A stretch of DNA of 64,000 nt from Agromyces fucosus (GTDB lineage Bacteria; Actinomycetota; Actinomycetes; Actinomycetales; Microbacteriaceae), in NCBI RefSeq assembly GCF_004134865.1, contig NZ_SDPO01000002.1, positions 62,001-126,000 of the forward strand, given 5' to 3'. This document shows, in pieces, positions 1 to 8,899 of the stretch (position 1 is its first letter; each line of letters starts with the position of its first letter). The notes under the pieces were generated by a model that made no database searches, was not told the DNA's origin, and saw only the letters and a list, made by a program, of their open reading frames with translations. The position numbers and the translations under genes are program-made.

Positions 1-2
1 TC

Positions 3-653
3 GCGGCATCACGACGCGCCGGCGACGCAGCCTCGGCGTTGCTCGCCGAGGAGCTGCGCGCCTTCGAGGCGAACGGCGGCCGAGTGGCGTTCATCGGCGC
101 CGTCGAGGCGCCCTACCGCAGCGTGCCGCTCGACAACGCCGCCGGGGCGGAGTCGCTCGCACGGGCCCTCGTCGAGGCGGGCTACCGCGGCTTCGCCGCG
201 CTCACCGGCGCCGAGGGGCTGCGAACGGCCGAGGATCGCCTCGGCGGATTCATCGCCGGGCTGGCCGCCTCGGGGATCGCGCTGGACCCGGCCCGGATCG
301 TGCGCCCGGCGTTCACCCGCGACGGCGGCTACGACGGCATGCGCACGCTCATCGAGCAGGGCCTCGACGACCTCGAGGTGGTGTTCGCCGCCAACGACGT
401 CATGGCCGTCGGCGCGATGTCCGCTGTGCGCGACGCCGGGCTCGTCCCCGGGCGAGACATCGCCATCGCCGGGTTCGACGACATCCCGACCGCGCGCGAC
501 GTCACTCCCCCGCTCAGCACGGTCCGGCTCCCCCTCGAGGAGATCGGCCGCCGGGCATTGCGCCTCGCACTCGGCACCCTCGACGAGGGCGACGAGCTGC
601 CGGTTCGCGCCGAGGTCGTGCTGCGGGGGTCCACGCCGACTCGCGCGAGCTGA
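3..653 (+). CDS. LacI-family transcriptional regulator, 3' part only
   Basis: The reading frame is open from base 3 and ends at TGA 651-653, so the N-terminal helix-turn-helix lies outside the window. What remains, about 216 residues, is the periplasmic-binding-protein-like effector domain of LacI regulators. The stretch AANDVMAVGAM followed by IAIAGFDDIPTA is the family's effector-domain signature, and the C-terminus has the usual 'PLSTVRLPLEEIGRRA' dimer segment. It lies directly upstream of a sugar-type operon whose promoter carries a LacI-type operator, so it probably represses that operon. The ligand cannot be read from the sequence. The family call is firm; the target is inference. Confidence 0.9.
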   Translation, partial: AASRRAGDAASALLAEELRAFEANGGRVAFIGAVEAPYRSVPLDNAAGAESLARALVEAGYRGFAALTGAEGLRTAEDRLGGFIAGLAASGIALDPARIVRPAFTRDGGYDGMRTLIEQGLDDLEVVFAANDVMAVGAMSAVRDAGLVPGRDIAIAGFDDIPTARDVTPPLSTVRLPLEEIGRRALRLALGTLDEGDELPVRAEVVLRGSTPTRAS

Positions 654-750
654 GCACGTCGCGGCGCCACGCCGCGCGACGCCTCCGCGACATCCGTGGT
701 CGCGCCCGGAACCGCGGCGATCGCCGCACGCACCGCGACATCCGTCTCCA

Positions 751-850
751 GCACCGCGCACTGCCGAGCCCCGCGACATCCGCCGGCGGCACCGCGCACC
801 GCCGAGCCCCGCGACATCCGCCTGCGGCACCGCGCACTGCCGCGCCGCCG
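751..850. repeat. 38-bp tandem direct repeat, about 2.6 copies
   Basis: GCACCGCGCA recurs at 751, 789 and 827, exactly 38 bp apart. The first two units are nearly identical and contain CCCCGCGACATCCGCC; the third decays after about 16 bp. A related CCGCGACATCCG core also occurs just upstream, near 690 and 733. No coding frame of normal composition crosses it. There are no distinct spacers, so it is not a CRISPR array. Its role is unknown. Confidence 0.75.
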
Positions 851-873
851 CGACTGCTTCGCGCACCGTGATG

Positions 874-920
874 TTGCAGATCCGCCTGCTCTGTTCTACT
901 CTCGGGTAAACGCTTTCCGG
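874..920 (+). promoter_or_regulatory. Promoter and LacI-type operator of the oxidoreductase operon
   Basis: A possible -35 TTGCAG (874-879) and a weak -10 TACTCT (897-902) are 17 bp apart. Overlapping the expected start of transcription is GGTAAACGCTTTCC (905-918), which fits the near-palindromic AAACGCTTT core of LacI/CcpA-family operators. The operon's first ATG is at 973, after an AGAAGGA ribosome site. The partial LacI regulator upstream is the obvious candidate to bind here. Confidence 0.65.
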
Positions 921-972
921 CAGCATCGACGGCACCTCGCCGCCGGCCGACGACTCGAGAAGGACGAAGCAC

Positions 973-2199
973 ATGGTCGACCACTCCGCCCCCCAATCCA
1001 TCGGCATCATCATGAACGGCGTCTCGGGCCGCATGGGGTACCGCCAGCACCTCGTGCGCTCGATCCTCGCGATCCGCGAACAGGGCGGCGTGCTCCTCGC
1101 CGACGGCGAGACCCGCGTGCAGGTCGAGCCGATCCTCGTCGGCCGCAGCGAGAAGAAGCTCGCCGACCTCGCCGCCAAGCACGGCATCGAGCACTACGCG
1201 ACGAACCTCGACGAGGCGCTCGCCGACGACCGCTGGCAGATCTACGCCGACTTCCTCGTCACGAAGGCGCGCGCCCAGGCCATCAAGAAGGCGATCGCGG
1301 CCGGCAAGGCCATCTACACCGAGAAGCCCACCGCCGAGTCGTTCGAGGAGGCGCTCGAGCTCGCCCGCCTCGCCGAGGAGGCCGGCATCAAGAACGGCGT
1401 CGTGCACGACAAGCTCTACCTCCCGGGCCTGCAGAAGCTCAAGCGCCTCATCGACTCGGGCTTCTTCGGACGCATCCTCAGCGTGCGCGGCGAATTCGGC
1501 TACTGGGTGTTCGAGGGCGACTGGCAGCCCGCCCAGCGTCCGAGCTGGAACTACCGCGCCGAGGACGGCGGCGGCATCATCGTCGACATGTTCCCGCACT
1601 GGAACTACGTGCTCGAGAACCTCTTCGGCCGCGTCGAGTCCGTGTACGCGAAGGCCGTCACCGAGATCCCCGCGCGCATCGACGAGCGCGGCGAGGCCTA
1701 CCCGGCCACCGCCGACGACGCCGCCTACGCGATCTTCGAGCTCGAGGGCGGCGTCGTCGCCCAGCTCAACTCGAGCTGGACCACCCGCGTGAACCGCGAC
1801 GAGCTCGTCGAGTTCCAGGTCGACGGCACGCACGGGTCCGCCGTCGTCGGCCTCTTCGGCTGCAAGATCCAGCCGCGGAACGCCACCCCGAAGCCCGTCT
1901 GGAACCCCGACCTCGCCGACGCGCACGACTACGCCGGCGACTGGATCGAGAGCCCCGGCAACCGCGAGTTCGAGAACGGCTTCAAGACGCAGTGGGAGGA
2001 GTTCATCCGCCACGTCGTCGAAGACGCGCCCAACGAGTTCGACTTCCTCGCCGGCGCGCGCGGCGTGCTGCTCGCCGAAGCCGGGCTCGAGAGCTCCAAG
2101 GCTGGCCGTCGCATCGACATCCCGGTCGTCTCCCTCGACGGGGCAGCGGATGCCTCGGCGGCCGAGTCCGCGGCACCGCAGCTCGCCGAGGTGCGCTGA
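973..2199 (+). CDS. Gfo/Idh/MocA-family NAD(P)-dependent oxidoreductase
   Basis: A protein of 408 aa with an N-terminal Rossmann domain and the EKP motif (AIYTEKPTAE, about residue 115) typical of Gfo/Idh/MocA sugar and inositol dehydrogenases. The C-terminal half has the family's beta-sheet substrate domain. The start ATG is preceded by AGAAGGA at a suitable distance. It is the first gene of a three-gene operon: the next gene starts 2 bp after its stop and the third overlaps the second. It presumably oxidises a sugar or polyol, or a keto-derivative, in the cytoplasm; the substrate is unknown. Regulation is probably through the LacI-type operator upstream. Confidence 0.88.
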   Translation: MVDHSAPQSIGIIMNGVSGRMGYRQHLVRSILAIREQGGVLLADGETRVQVEPILVGRSEKKLADLAAKHGIEHYATNLDEALADDRWQIYADFLVTKARAQAIKKAIAAGKAIYTEKPTAESFEEALELARLAEEAGIKNGVVHDKLYLPGLQKLKRLIDSGFFGRILSVRGEFGYWVFEGDWQPAQRPSWNYRAEDGGGIIVDMFPHWNYVLENLFGRVESVYAKAVTEIPARIDERGEAYPATADDAAYAIFELEGGVVAQLNSSWTTRVNRDELVEFQVDGTHGSAVVGLFGCKIQPRNATPKPVWNPDLADAHDYAGDWIESPGNREFENGFKTQWEEFIRHVVEDAPNEFDFLAGARGVLLAEAGLESSKAGRRIDIPVVSLDGAADASAAESAAPQLAEVR

Positions 2200-2201
2200 C
2201 C

Positions 2202-3431
2202 GTGTCGGCGCTCACCCTGCTCGACGCGAACGGCACGCTCGCGGCGGCGCCGCTCGCCGAGGCGCCCGCCTTCACCAAGCCGAACGCGCCGCTGCGCTCG
2301 CGAGTCGCCTACGCGGCCGCGCATGTCGTGCCGAAGCCGTTCGCCGACAACACGCCCGGCCGGCCGGCCGAGATCGACTGGGACGCCACGCTGGCGTTCC
2401 GGCACCACGTCTGGTCGTGGGGGCTCGGCGTCGCCGATGCGATGGACACCGCGCAGCGCAACATGGGCCTCGACGCCGCAGCCACGCGTGAGCTCATCTC
2501 GCGCAGCGCCGCCGAGGCGGCCTCGGTCGGCGGCGCGGTGGTGGTCGGCGTCAACACCGACCACCTCGAGACGGAGCACGCCTCGCTCGACGCGATCGCG
2601 GATGCGTACAAGGCGCAGCTCCACCACACTGAGGACGCCGGAGCCGGCGCCGTGCTCATGGCGAGCCGGCACCTGGCGCGTGCGGCGCAGAACGCCGACG
2701 ACTACCGCCGCGTCTACCGCGACGTGCTCGGCGCTGCGAGCGGACCCGTCGTGCTGCACTGGCTCGGCACCGCGTTCGACCCGCAGCTGTCCGGGTACTT
2801 CGGCTCAGCCGACACGGATGCCGCGGCCGACGTGCTCGTCGAGCTCATCGCGGAGCACCCCGACACGGTCTCGGGCGTGAAGATGAGCCTGCTCGACGCC
2901 GACGCCGAGATCGCGGTGCGTCGCCGGCTGCCCGGCACGGCACGGATGTACACGGGCGACGACTTCCACTACGTGAGTCTCATCGCGGGTGACGACGCAG
3001 GGCACTCGGATGCCCTGCTCGGCGCGTTCGCGGCCCTCGCCCCGAACGCATCGGCCGCGATCCAGGCGCTCGACGCCGGCGACGAGGCGGCGTACCACCG
3101 CATCCTCGGCCCCACGGAGGCCCTCTCCCGGCAGGTGTTCGCCGCCCCGACGTACTTCTACAAGACGGGCGTCGCGTTCCTGGCCTGGCTGAACGGACAC
3201 CAGTCCGCATTCCAGATGGTCGCCGGGCTGCACGCCGCGAGGAGCCTGCCGCACCTGTCGCGCATCGTGGAGCTCGCGAACGCGTCGGGCGCACTCGAGC
3301 AGCCGCAGCTTGCCGCCGAGCGGTGGCACGGGATGCTCCGCATCAACGGGATCGACCCGAACGCGGCGACCATGGTCGCCGCGAGCTCGGACTCCGGCTC
3401 GGCGGCGCACGCGATGGAGGTCAACGCATGA
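2202..3431 (+). CDS. DUF993 family protein, dihydrodipicolinate-synthase-like
   Basis: A protein of 409 aa that I recognise as the DUF993 family, TIM-barrel proteins related to dihydrodipicolinate synthase/aldolase enzymes. The GTG at 2202 is chosen because it starts 2 bp after the previous stop, the protein then begins at the normal family N-terminus, and the frame further upstream has low-complexity composition. Visible family segments include VVVGVNTDHL, the glycine-rich GPVVLHWLG and TGVAFLAWLNGHQ. Its stop overlaps the next ATG (ATGA), so translation is coupled. DUF993 genes commonly sit with a Gfo/Idh/MocA dehydrogenase and a sugar isomerase. A retro-aldol or lyase step on the dehydrogenase product is plausible but is inference. 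Confidence 0.85.
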   Translation: MSALTLLDANGTLAAAPLAEAPAFTKPNAPLRSRVAYAAAHVVPKPFADNTPGRPAEIDWDATLAFRHHVWSWGLGVADAMDTAQRNMGLDAAATRELISRSAAEAASVGGAVVVGVNTDHLETEHASLDAIADAYKAQLHHTEDAGAGAVLMASRHLARAAQNADDYRRVYRDVLGAASGPVVLHWLGTAFDPQLSGYFGSADTDAAADVLVELIAEHPDTVSGVKMSLLDADAEIAVRRRLPGTARMYTGDDFHYVSLIAGDDAGHSDALLGAFAALAPNASAAIQALDAGDEAAYHRILGPTEALSRQVFAAPTYFYKTGVAFLAWLNGHQSAFQMVAGLHAARSLPHLSRIVELANASGALEQPQLAAERWHGMLRINGIDPNAATMVAASSDSGSAAHAMEVNA

Positions 3432-4303
3432 CCGTCCACCCGCGCCTGTCGATGAATCAGGCGACGATCAAGCACGCGCCCCTCGACGAAGCCCTGCGCC
3501 TGACACGGGAGGCCGGGTACGAGTCGATCGGACTCTGGCGCGAGCCCGTGCAGGCCGTCGGCCTCGAGTCGGCCGCACGTCGTCTGGCCGATTCAGGACT
3601 GCGCGTCTCGAGTCTCTGCCGCGGCGGGTTCTTCACGCTCCCCGAGGGCTCGGAACGCCGCGCGGCGCTCGACGAGAACCGACGCGCGATCGACGAGACG
3701 GCGACGCTCGCGGCCGCCGGTGCGCCCGGGTCGGCCGCCGTGCTGGTGCTCGTCGCCGGCGGCATCCCGGGCGGGACGACCGACCTGGCCGGCTCACGCG
3801 CGCGGGTCGCGGACGCGCTCGCGGAGCTGGCCCCCGACGCGGCCGCCGCCGGCGTCACCCTCGCGATCGAGCCGCTGCATCCCATGTACGCGTCCGACCG
3901 AGCAGTCGTCTCGACGCTGAAGCAGGCGCTCGACCTCGCCGAGCCGTTCGACGCGGCGACCGTCGGCGTCGTCGTCGACACGTTCCACCTGTGGTGGGAC
4001 CCCGAGGTGTTCGAGCAGATCGCGCGCGCCGGGGCATCCGGTCGTATCGCGAGCTACCAGGTGTGCGACTGGGCGACGCCCCTGCCGGCCGACGTGCTGC
4101 TCGCGCGGCACTACCCGGGCGACGGCGTGATCGACTTCGCCGAGTTCACCACGGCCGTCGAGTCGGCCGGCTACACCGGCGACATCGAGGTCGAGCTCTT
4201 CAACGAGGCCATCTGGGCCACCCCGTGGCCCGAGGTCGTCGCCCGCACCGCGTCGTCGTTCGACGCCGTCGTGGCCCCGGCCCTGAGCGCCGTCTCCGCC
4301 TGA
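3428..4303 (+). CDS. Sugar phosphate isomerase/epimerase family protein (AP endonuclease 2-type TIM barrel)
   Basis: A protein of 291 aa starting at the ATG that overlaps the preceding stop codon. It has the xylose-isomerase-like TIM-barrel pattern: 'LAIEPLHPMY' on one strand, VVDTFHLWWDPE with a metal-binding Asp/His, and GDIEVELFNEAIW near the end. Family members bind a divalent metal and isomerise or epimerise sugars, inososes or related ketoses. As the last gene of the operon it probably acts on the same pathway as the oxidoreductase and DUF993 protein. The exact substrate cannot be inferred. Confidence 0.85.
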   Translation: MTVHPRLSMNQATIKHAPLDEALRLTREAGYESIGLWREPVQAVGLESAARRLADSGLRVSSLCRGGFFTLPEGSERRAALDENRRAIDETATLAAAGAPGSAAVLVLVAGGIPGGTTDLAGSRARVADALAELAPDAAAAGVTLAIEPLHPMYASDRAVVSTLKQALDLAEPFDAATVGVVVDTFHLWWDPEVFEQIARAGASGRIASYQVCDWATPLPADVLLARHYPGDGVIDFAEFTTAVESAGYTGDIEVELFNEAIWATPWPEVVARTASSFDAVVAPALSAVSA

Positions 4304-4311
4304 CCTCGCGC

Positions 4312-4365
4312 GGGGCGCAGCTGAATTGTCGCTGCGCCCCGGGCGGGGAGACACCGGGGCGCAGC
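4312..4365. terminator. Bidirectional hairpin terminator with alternative arms
   Basis: GCTGCGCCCC (4331-4340) can pair either with GGGGCGCAGC at 4312-4321 or with the second copy at 4356-4365, giving 10-bp stems. It lies between the convergent operon end (4303) and the beta-propeller gene end (4391), as expected for a two-way terminator. Confidence 0.75.
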
Positions 4366-4390
4366 GACGTCGAATGAGCGTTCTGCTCGG

Positions 4391-6706
4391 TCAGTTCGCG
4401 GTGGTCGCGCCGTACGGGGCCGCGATCGTGGCTCCGTACGGTGCATCCGCGATGCTCGCCTCGACGCGCACGGTGACCGCACCGGCGTCGATCGATCGCG
4501 ATCGGGTCGTGAAGGTGTGCGTGGCACTGCCACCCGGGGCCACCGCCGGGAACGACTTCGTGCCGAAGTCCGACTCGAACTCGATCGCCACGGGAACGTC
4601 CTCGCCGTTCTGCGCCCGCACGGCGACGACGACGCGCCCACCGATCGAGCGCGTCGAGGTCTGCACCGCCACCTTCACCGGCGCGTCCTCGACCTGCACG
4701 AGGTTGCGTGCACGCAGGGTGTAGATGCGCCCGACCTCGTCGACGTTGAGGTGCGAGCCGCTGTACCAGGCGCCGTTGATCTCGGGAACGACCACGGTGA
4801 CGGCGAACGTCCTCGGATCGAACCGGAACAGCGTCGTGTCGGACACGGCGTACACGACCCCGTGCTTCTCGACCATCGCGGCGAAGCCCGGGCAGAGCGT
4901 GCCGTGGTCGGCCGTGTGCACGATCGTGCGCCGTGCACGGTCGATCACCACGAGAGCGCCCTTGATCGTCAGGCAGTAGAGGTGGCGTCCTCGAACGGCG
5001 AGGGCGGCGATGCCGTTGGCCTGCGCGGTCTCGATGCGCCAGAGCTCGGCGCCCGCGACCGGATCCCACGCGACGACGGTGCCCCGCGATCCGGTCTTCT
5101 GGGCGTTGTCACCGCCGAGGTAGGCGATGCCGTCGGCCGTCGCGATCGCGCGCACGAGCTGGATGTCGTCGATCGGGTCGATCGCGCTCGTCGAGGCCCC
5201 GCTCGCGGGGTCGAACGTCCAGAACGAGCCGCCGCCCTCGGTGTCGGACTGCACGCCGACGAGGAGCAGGCCGTTGACCGCGTCCCAGGTCGTGTCGAGC
5301 GGCCGGTTCTGCTCCGAGGCGAACTTCGCCGCCTGCTTCGCATCCTGACCCGTCGACGGGTCGTACGACCAGATGCCCTGCGAGTTGTACTGGCCGGTGT
5401 ACAGCACGCCGTCGACGACGTCGGCGTCCTTGGCCTCGCCCTTCGCCCGGAGGTTCACGACCTCGCCGGTCGCAAGGGTGTGGCGGGCGATCACGCCGTT
5501 GCCGCCCACGTAGGCGTAGCCGGCGCCGACGGCGATGCCCATGCAGGCCTGCGCGCTGACCGGCGCTCCGGCCTCGCCGAGGTCGGTGGTGCTCCAGGCA
5601 CGGGACGCCACGTCGATGTCGGCGACGAAGCCGTATGCCGAGACGACGTACAGCTTGCCGCCGCGTGCGTCGACGCCCCAGACCTCGCCGAGGTCGAGCG
5701 TGCCGAGGTCGAGCCGTTCGATCGTGTTGGTCGTCGTCGAATAGGTGAGGATCTCGGTCTCGTTCGCGAAGAAGACGGTGCCGGCGTCGCTCGTGAGGTT
5801 CTTCGCCGTTTTGCCGATCGAGGTCGCGACGGCGTACGACGAGAGGTCGGCCAGGTCCATCAGGGCGACCTTCGACGACTCGGTCGACGCCGCGGTGGTG
5901 GCCACGAGTCGGTCGCCGACGATCGCGAGGTCGCGGATGCTGGGGTCGGCCGAGAACTCGGCCGGAGCGACCTGGCTGAACGTCGCCGCCGCCCGGTCGT
6001 AGGCGATCAGCGACGAGCGCGTCGCGCTGCCGCCGCCGCCGAACGTCGTGCCGCCGCCGACGAACACCGCCGAGGCCGTCGCCGTGACGGCGCGCGCGAG
6101 CGTGGAGGCGGGGTCCGGCACGCCGAGGCTGGCGACGACGCCGACCGCGGGATCGAACTGCCAGAGGGCGGGCGCAACGGCGGGGCCGCCGCCGCCGACG
6201 GCGAAGAGCACTCCGTCGGGGGCGACGGCGAGGTCGCGCACGTCACGGTCGCCGATCGCCCCGATCGGCGCCGCGGGCACGTCGGGCGTGCTGAGATCCC
6301 AGCGGTAGAGGTTCGGCTGCGGGCCGCTGGCCTTCTGGAGAACGCCGAAGTACAGGTATCTCCCGGTCGGGTCGGCCGCCATCGCCTGGATGCTGTGCCC
6401 TGTCGACACGCTCGTCGTCGCCGTGACGGTGCGAGTGGGGAGGTGGAAGGCGACCACGCCCGTCGGCACGATGTTGCGCGAGCCGATGTAGACGGTGTCG
6501 CCGACGAGCACGGCGCTCATCAGACCGAACTGGCTGACGGCGGGCCCCAGATCGGTGATGGTCGGACCGAGCGGGGCACGGGTGACCGACGGCGTCTCGG
6601 ATGCGTGGGCCGGCCCACCGGAGACGAGGGCCGCGATCGCCGCGAGGCTGCCGGCACCGCCCACCTGCAGGGCGAGGCGGCGGGTGAATGTGGGGGTTGC
6701 GGGCAT
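4391..6706 (-). CDS. Exported beta-propeller (PQQ/WD40-like repeat) protein with C-terminal module
   Basis: A protein of 771 aa. An AAGGAG site lies a few bases before the ATG. The N-terminus has a twin-arginine-like signal (TFTRRLALQVGG, hydrophobic stretch, AHA-S cleavage near residue 39). Residues 45 to about 670 are repeated beta blades with recurring 'VGDTVYIG', 'YLYFGV' and 'GYAYVGGNGVIARH' patterns, resembling PQQ-binding-like or WD40 propellers. The last 90 residues form a separate beta module that recurs at the C-terminus of the GH95 protein at 41-44.5 kb (both contain GTKSF, VAPG and FTTR). The tail repeats APYGAT twice. No catalytic motif is seen. The function is unknown; it may bind extracellular carbohydrate or other surface ligands. 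Confidence 0.8.
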   Translation of the reverse strand: MPATPTFTRRLALQVGGAGSLAAIAALVSGGPAHASETPSVTRAPLGPTITDLGPAVSQFGLMSAVLVGDTVYIGSRNIVPTGVVAFHLPTRTVTATTSVSTGHSIQAMAADPTGRYLYFGVLQKASGPQPNLYRWDLSTPDVPAAPIGAIGDRDVRDLAVAPDGVLFAVGGGGPAVAPALWQFDPAVGVVASLGVPDPASTLARAVTATASAVFVGGGTTFGGGGSATRSSLIAYDRAAATFSQVAPAEFSADPSIRDLAIVGDRLVATTAASTESSKVALMDLADLSSYAVATSIGKTAKNLTSDAGTVFFANETEILTYSTTTNTIERLDLGTLDLGEVWGVDARGGKLYVVSAYGFVADIDVASRAWSTTDLGEAGAPVSAQACMGIAVGAGYAYVGGNGVIARHTLATGEVVNLRAKGEAKDADVVDGVLYTGQYNSQGIWSYDPSTGQDAKQAAKFASEQNRPLDTTWDAVNGLLLVGVQSDTEGGGSFWTFDPASGASTSAIDPIDDIQLVRAIATADGIAYLGGDNAQKTGSRGTVVAWDPVAGAELWRIETAQANGIAALAVRGRHLYCLTIKGALVVIDRARRTIVHTADHGTLCPGFAAMVEKHGVVYAVSDTTLFRFDPRTFAVTVVVPEINGAWYSGSHLNVDEVGRIYTLRARNLVQVEDAPVKVAVQTSTRSIGGRVVVAVRAQNGEDVPVAIEFESDFGTKSFPAVAPGGSATHTFTTRSRSIDAGAVTVRVEASIADAPYGATIAAPYGATTAN

Positions 6707-6959
6707 CAGAACTCCTTCGGTCCGGTGGCGAGCAGTGCAGCCGGAGAATAGACAAGCCGCTTCGGGACCAAACTGCAACAAAACGCACAAACACGAACAT
6801 GCGGTTCGGTTGGGCTCATGTCTTCGCCACGAAACGGAGGGGAATCTCCGAGACTTCCCGGCAACGAGGAATCCACACAGATGCGAACACGCCGATCCGA
6901 TCGCCTCCCGAGGTGATCGGGGTGCCCGGCATCGGCGTGTCGCCGGAGTCACGCCGGAA

Positions 6960-7967
6960 TCACGCCGTGATCGAGAGCCGGTCCGCTTCCACCTCGTGCG
7001 CGAGGTCCCGTCCGTCGACGAGGCGCTGGAGCTCGTCGTGGACCACGTCGGCGAGGCGACCCAGCTCGACCCCGAGGGATCCCGCGACATGCGGCGTGAG
7101 GAGCACGTGCTCGTGGCCGTACAGCGGATGATCGGCGGCGAGCACCCACGGCGTGGAGACGTCGAGGATCGCGAAGAGCTCGCCGGCGAGGACCCGCTCG
7201 GTGAGGGCTTCCTGATCGATGATCTCGCCCCGTGCGGTGTTGAGCAGGGTCGCACCGGCGCGCATCAGCCCGATGCCGCGCGCGTCGATGAGGCCGTGGG
7301 TGGCCGGTAGCGACGGTGCATGGACCGAGACGACGTCGGAGGTCGACAGCAGCTCGTCGAGTCCGACCGCCTCGACGCCGAGGCCCTCCGCATCGTCCTC
7401 CGACAGGTACGGGTCGTAGACGACCACGTCGAGCTCGTACACGCGCAACAGCTCGATGACCTTGCGCCCGATCTTCGAGGCGCCCACGATGCCGATGCGC
7501 TTGTCGTAGTTCCCCATGCCGGGGAACGCCGCCTCCACGTCGAACTCCTCGCGGAGGGCGAGATACCTCGCGGCGATCGGCAGCACCTTCTTGTTGGCGA
7601 GGACGATCATCGCTGCGGTGTACTCCGCGACGGGCACCGCGTTCGCGGACGCGGCAGTACTGACCCGGATGCCTCGCTCGAGCACGTCATCGGACAGGAA
7701 CGGCTTGATCGTGCCCGCCGAATGCAGGACCGCCGTCAGGCGCGGCGCCGCGTCGAGCACGGCGGCGTCGATGAACGGGGCGCCCCACCCCGTCACGAGC
7801 ACGTCAGCCTCGGAGAGCACGCGGCGCGAGGCATCCGAGTCGAACTCGCTGAGGAATCCGACGACCTCCGCGATCTCCTCGATCCGCGCGATGCGAGCGG
7901 CGGGGAAAACCCGCTCGCGGACGTCGGGCGCCATGGCGAAGGCGACCCGCACGCCGGGCGCGATCAC
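6960..7967 (-). CDS. D-isomer-specific 2-hydroxyacid dehydrogenase
   Basis: A protein of 335 aa. The GTG start overlaps the stop of the upstream permease gene (GTGA), which points to coupled translation and sets the start. The NAD-binding motif is GIVGASKIGRKV. The catalytic arginine lies in NTARGEIID, and the catalytic histidine in LTPHVAGS near the C-terminus. Family members reduce 2-keto acids or oxidise D-2-hydroxy acids in the cytoplasm. Being the last gene of a sugar-ABC-importer operon, it probably acts on the imported compound or its product. The substrate is unknown. Confidence 0.88.
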   Translation of the reverse strand: MIAPGVRVAFAMAPDVRERVFPAARIARIEEIAEVVGFLSEFDSDASRRVLSEADVLVTGWGAPFIDAAVLDAAPRLTAVLHSAGTIKPFLSDDVLERGIRVSTAASANAVPVAEYTAAMIVLANKKVLPIAARYLALREEFDVEAAFPGMGNYDKRIGIVGASKIGRKVIELLRVYELDVVVYDPYLSEDDAEGLGVEAVGLDELLSTSDVVSVHAPSLPATHGLIDARGIGLMRAGATLLNTARGEIIDQEALTERVLAGELFAILDVSTPWVLAADHPLYGHEHVLLTPHVAGSLGVELGRLADVVHDELQRLVDGRDLAHEVEADRLSITA

Positions 7968-8899
7968 TTGACGCTCCCGGCCGAGAGGCCCGAACGCCAG
8001 AAGCGCTGCAGCATCACGAAGGCGATCACGAGCGGCACGACCGAGAGGAACGAACCGGCGATCACGAGGGGGAGGTACTCGGGGTTCTGCTGCACCTGGC
8101 TCTGCCAGAGGAAGATGCCGACGCTCGTGGGGAACAGCTGGCGATCCTGCAGCATGATGAGCGGCAGCATGAAGTTGTTCCAGACGGCGACGAACTGGAA
8201 GAGGGCGATCGTCACGAAACCGGGCACGAGCATCGGGAGGCCGATGCTGAAGAAGCTCCGGATCGGCCCGGCGCCGTCGACCCGCGCCGCCTCGAGCGTC
8301 TCGTCGGGCAGGTACCCGGCGCTGAAGACCCGGGCGAGGTAGACGCTGAACGGGTTGCAGAACGCCGGGATCAGCACCGCCCACATGGTGTTCGTCACGC
8401 CGAGCGAGGCGGCGAGCAGGTACAGCGGGATGACCGTCGCGGTGTTCGGGATGAGCACGCCGATGAGGACCGTTCCGTACAGCGTGTTCTTGCCGCGGAA
8501 CTCGAACTTGTCGAAGGCGTACCCGGCCATGAGCGCCACGAACCCGCCGACGATGGCGCCGACCGCGGCATAGAGCACGCTGTTGCCGAGCCAGCGGATG
8601 AAGATCCCGCCGTCTTCGGTGAGCAGGCGTTCGAGGTTGGCGAAGAACGCGCCGCCCCAGGTGAACGCGTCGCTGCCGTAGAGCGCCGAGGCGTCCTTGG
8701 TCGTGGCGAACACGAGCCAGAGCAGCGGCAGCACCATGTACGCCGAGCCGAGGACCAGGAGGCCGTTGACGCCGAACGTGGCGCCGATCCCGCCGCCGAG
8801 TGGACGGCGTCGCCGGCGAACCGGGCGGTCGCCCGTGGTCCCGGCGGGGGCGAGCGGCGCGGCCGAGGTCGGCTGCGCGACCGAGGATGTCGTGCTCAT
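7964..8899 (-). CDS. Carbohydrate ABC transporter permease (MalG type)
   Basis: A protein of 311 aa with about six membrane helices. The cytoplasmic EAA loop reads EAARVDGAGPIRSFFSIGLPML, the contact site for the ATPase of CUT1 importers. The ATG overlaps the stop of the partner permease (ATGA) and its own stop overlaps the dehydrogenase start. The N-terminal 45 residues are a disordered arginine-rich cytoplasmic tail. No ATPase gene is present, so it probably uses a shared MsiK-type ATPase encoded elsewhere, as is common in actinobacteria. Confidence 0.92.
   Translation of the reverse strand: MSTTSSVAQPTSAAPLAPAGTTGDRPVRRRRRPLGGGIGATFGVNGLLVLGSAYMVLPLLWLVFATTKDASALYGSDAFTWGGAFFANLERLLTEDGGIFIRWLGNSVLYAAVGAIVGGFVALMAGYAFDKFEFRGKNTLYGTVLIGVLIPNTATVIPLYLLAASLGVTNTMWAVLIPAFCNPFSVYLARVFSAGYLPDETLEAARVDGAGPIRSFFSIGLPMLVPGFVTIALFQFVAVWNNFMLPLIMLQDRQLFPTSVGIFLWQSQVQQNPEYLPLVIAGSFLSVVPLVIAFVMLQRFWRSGLSAGSVK

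Noticed and set aside
751..850. A CRISPR array.
   Set aside because: The 38-bp units are directly adjacent with no spacers, and no cas genes lie nearby.
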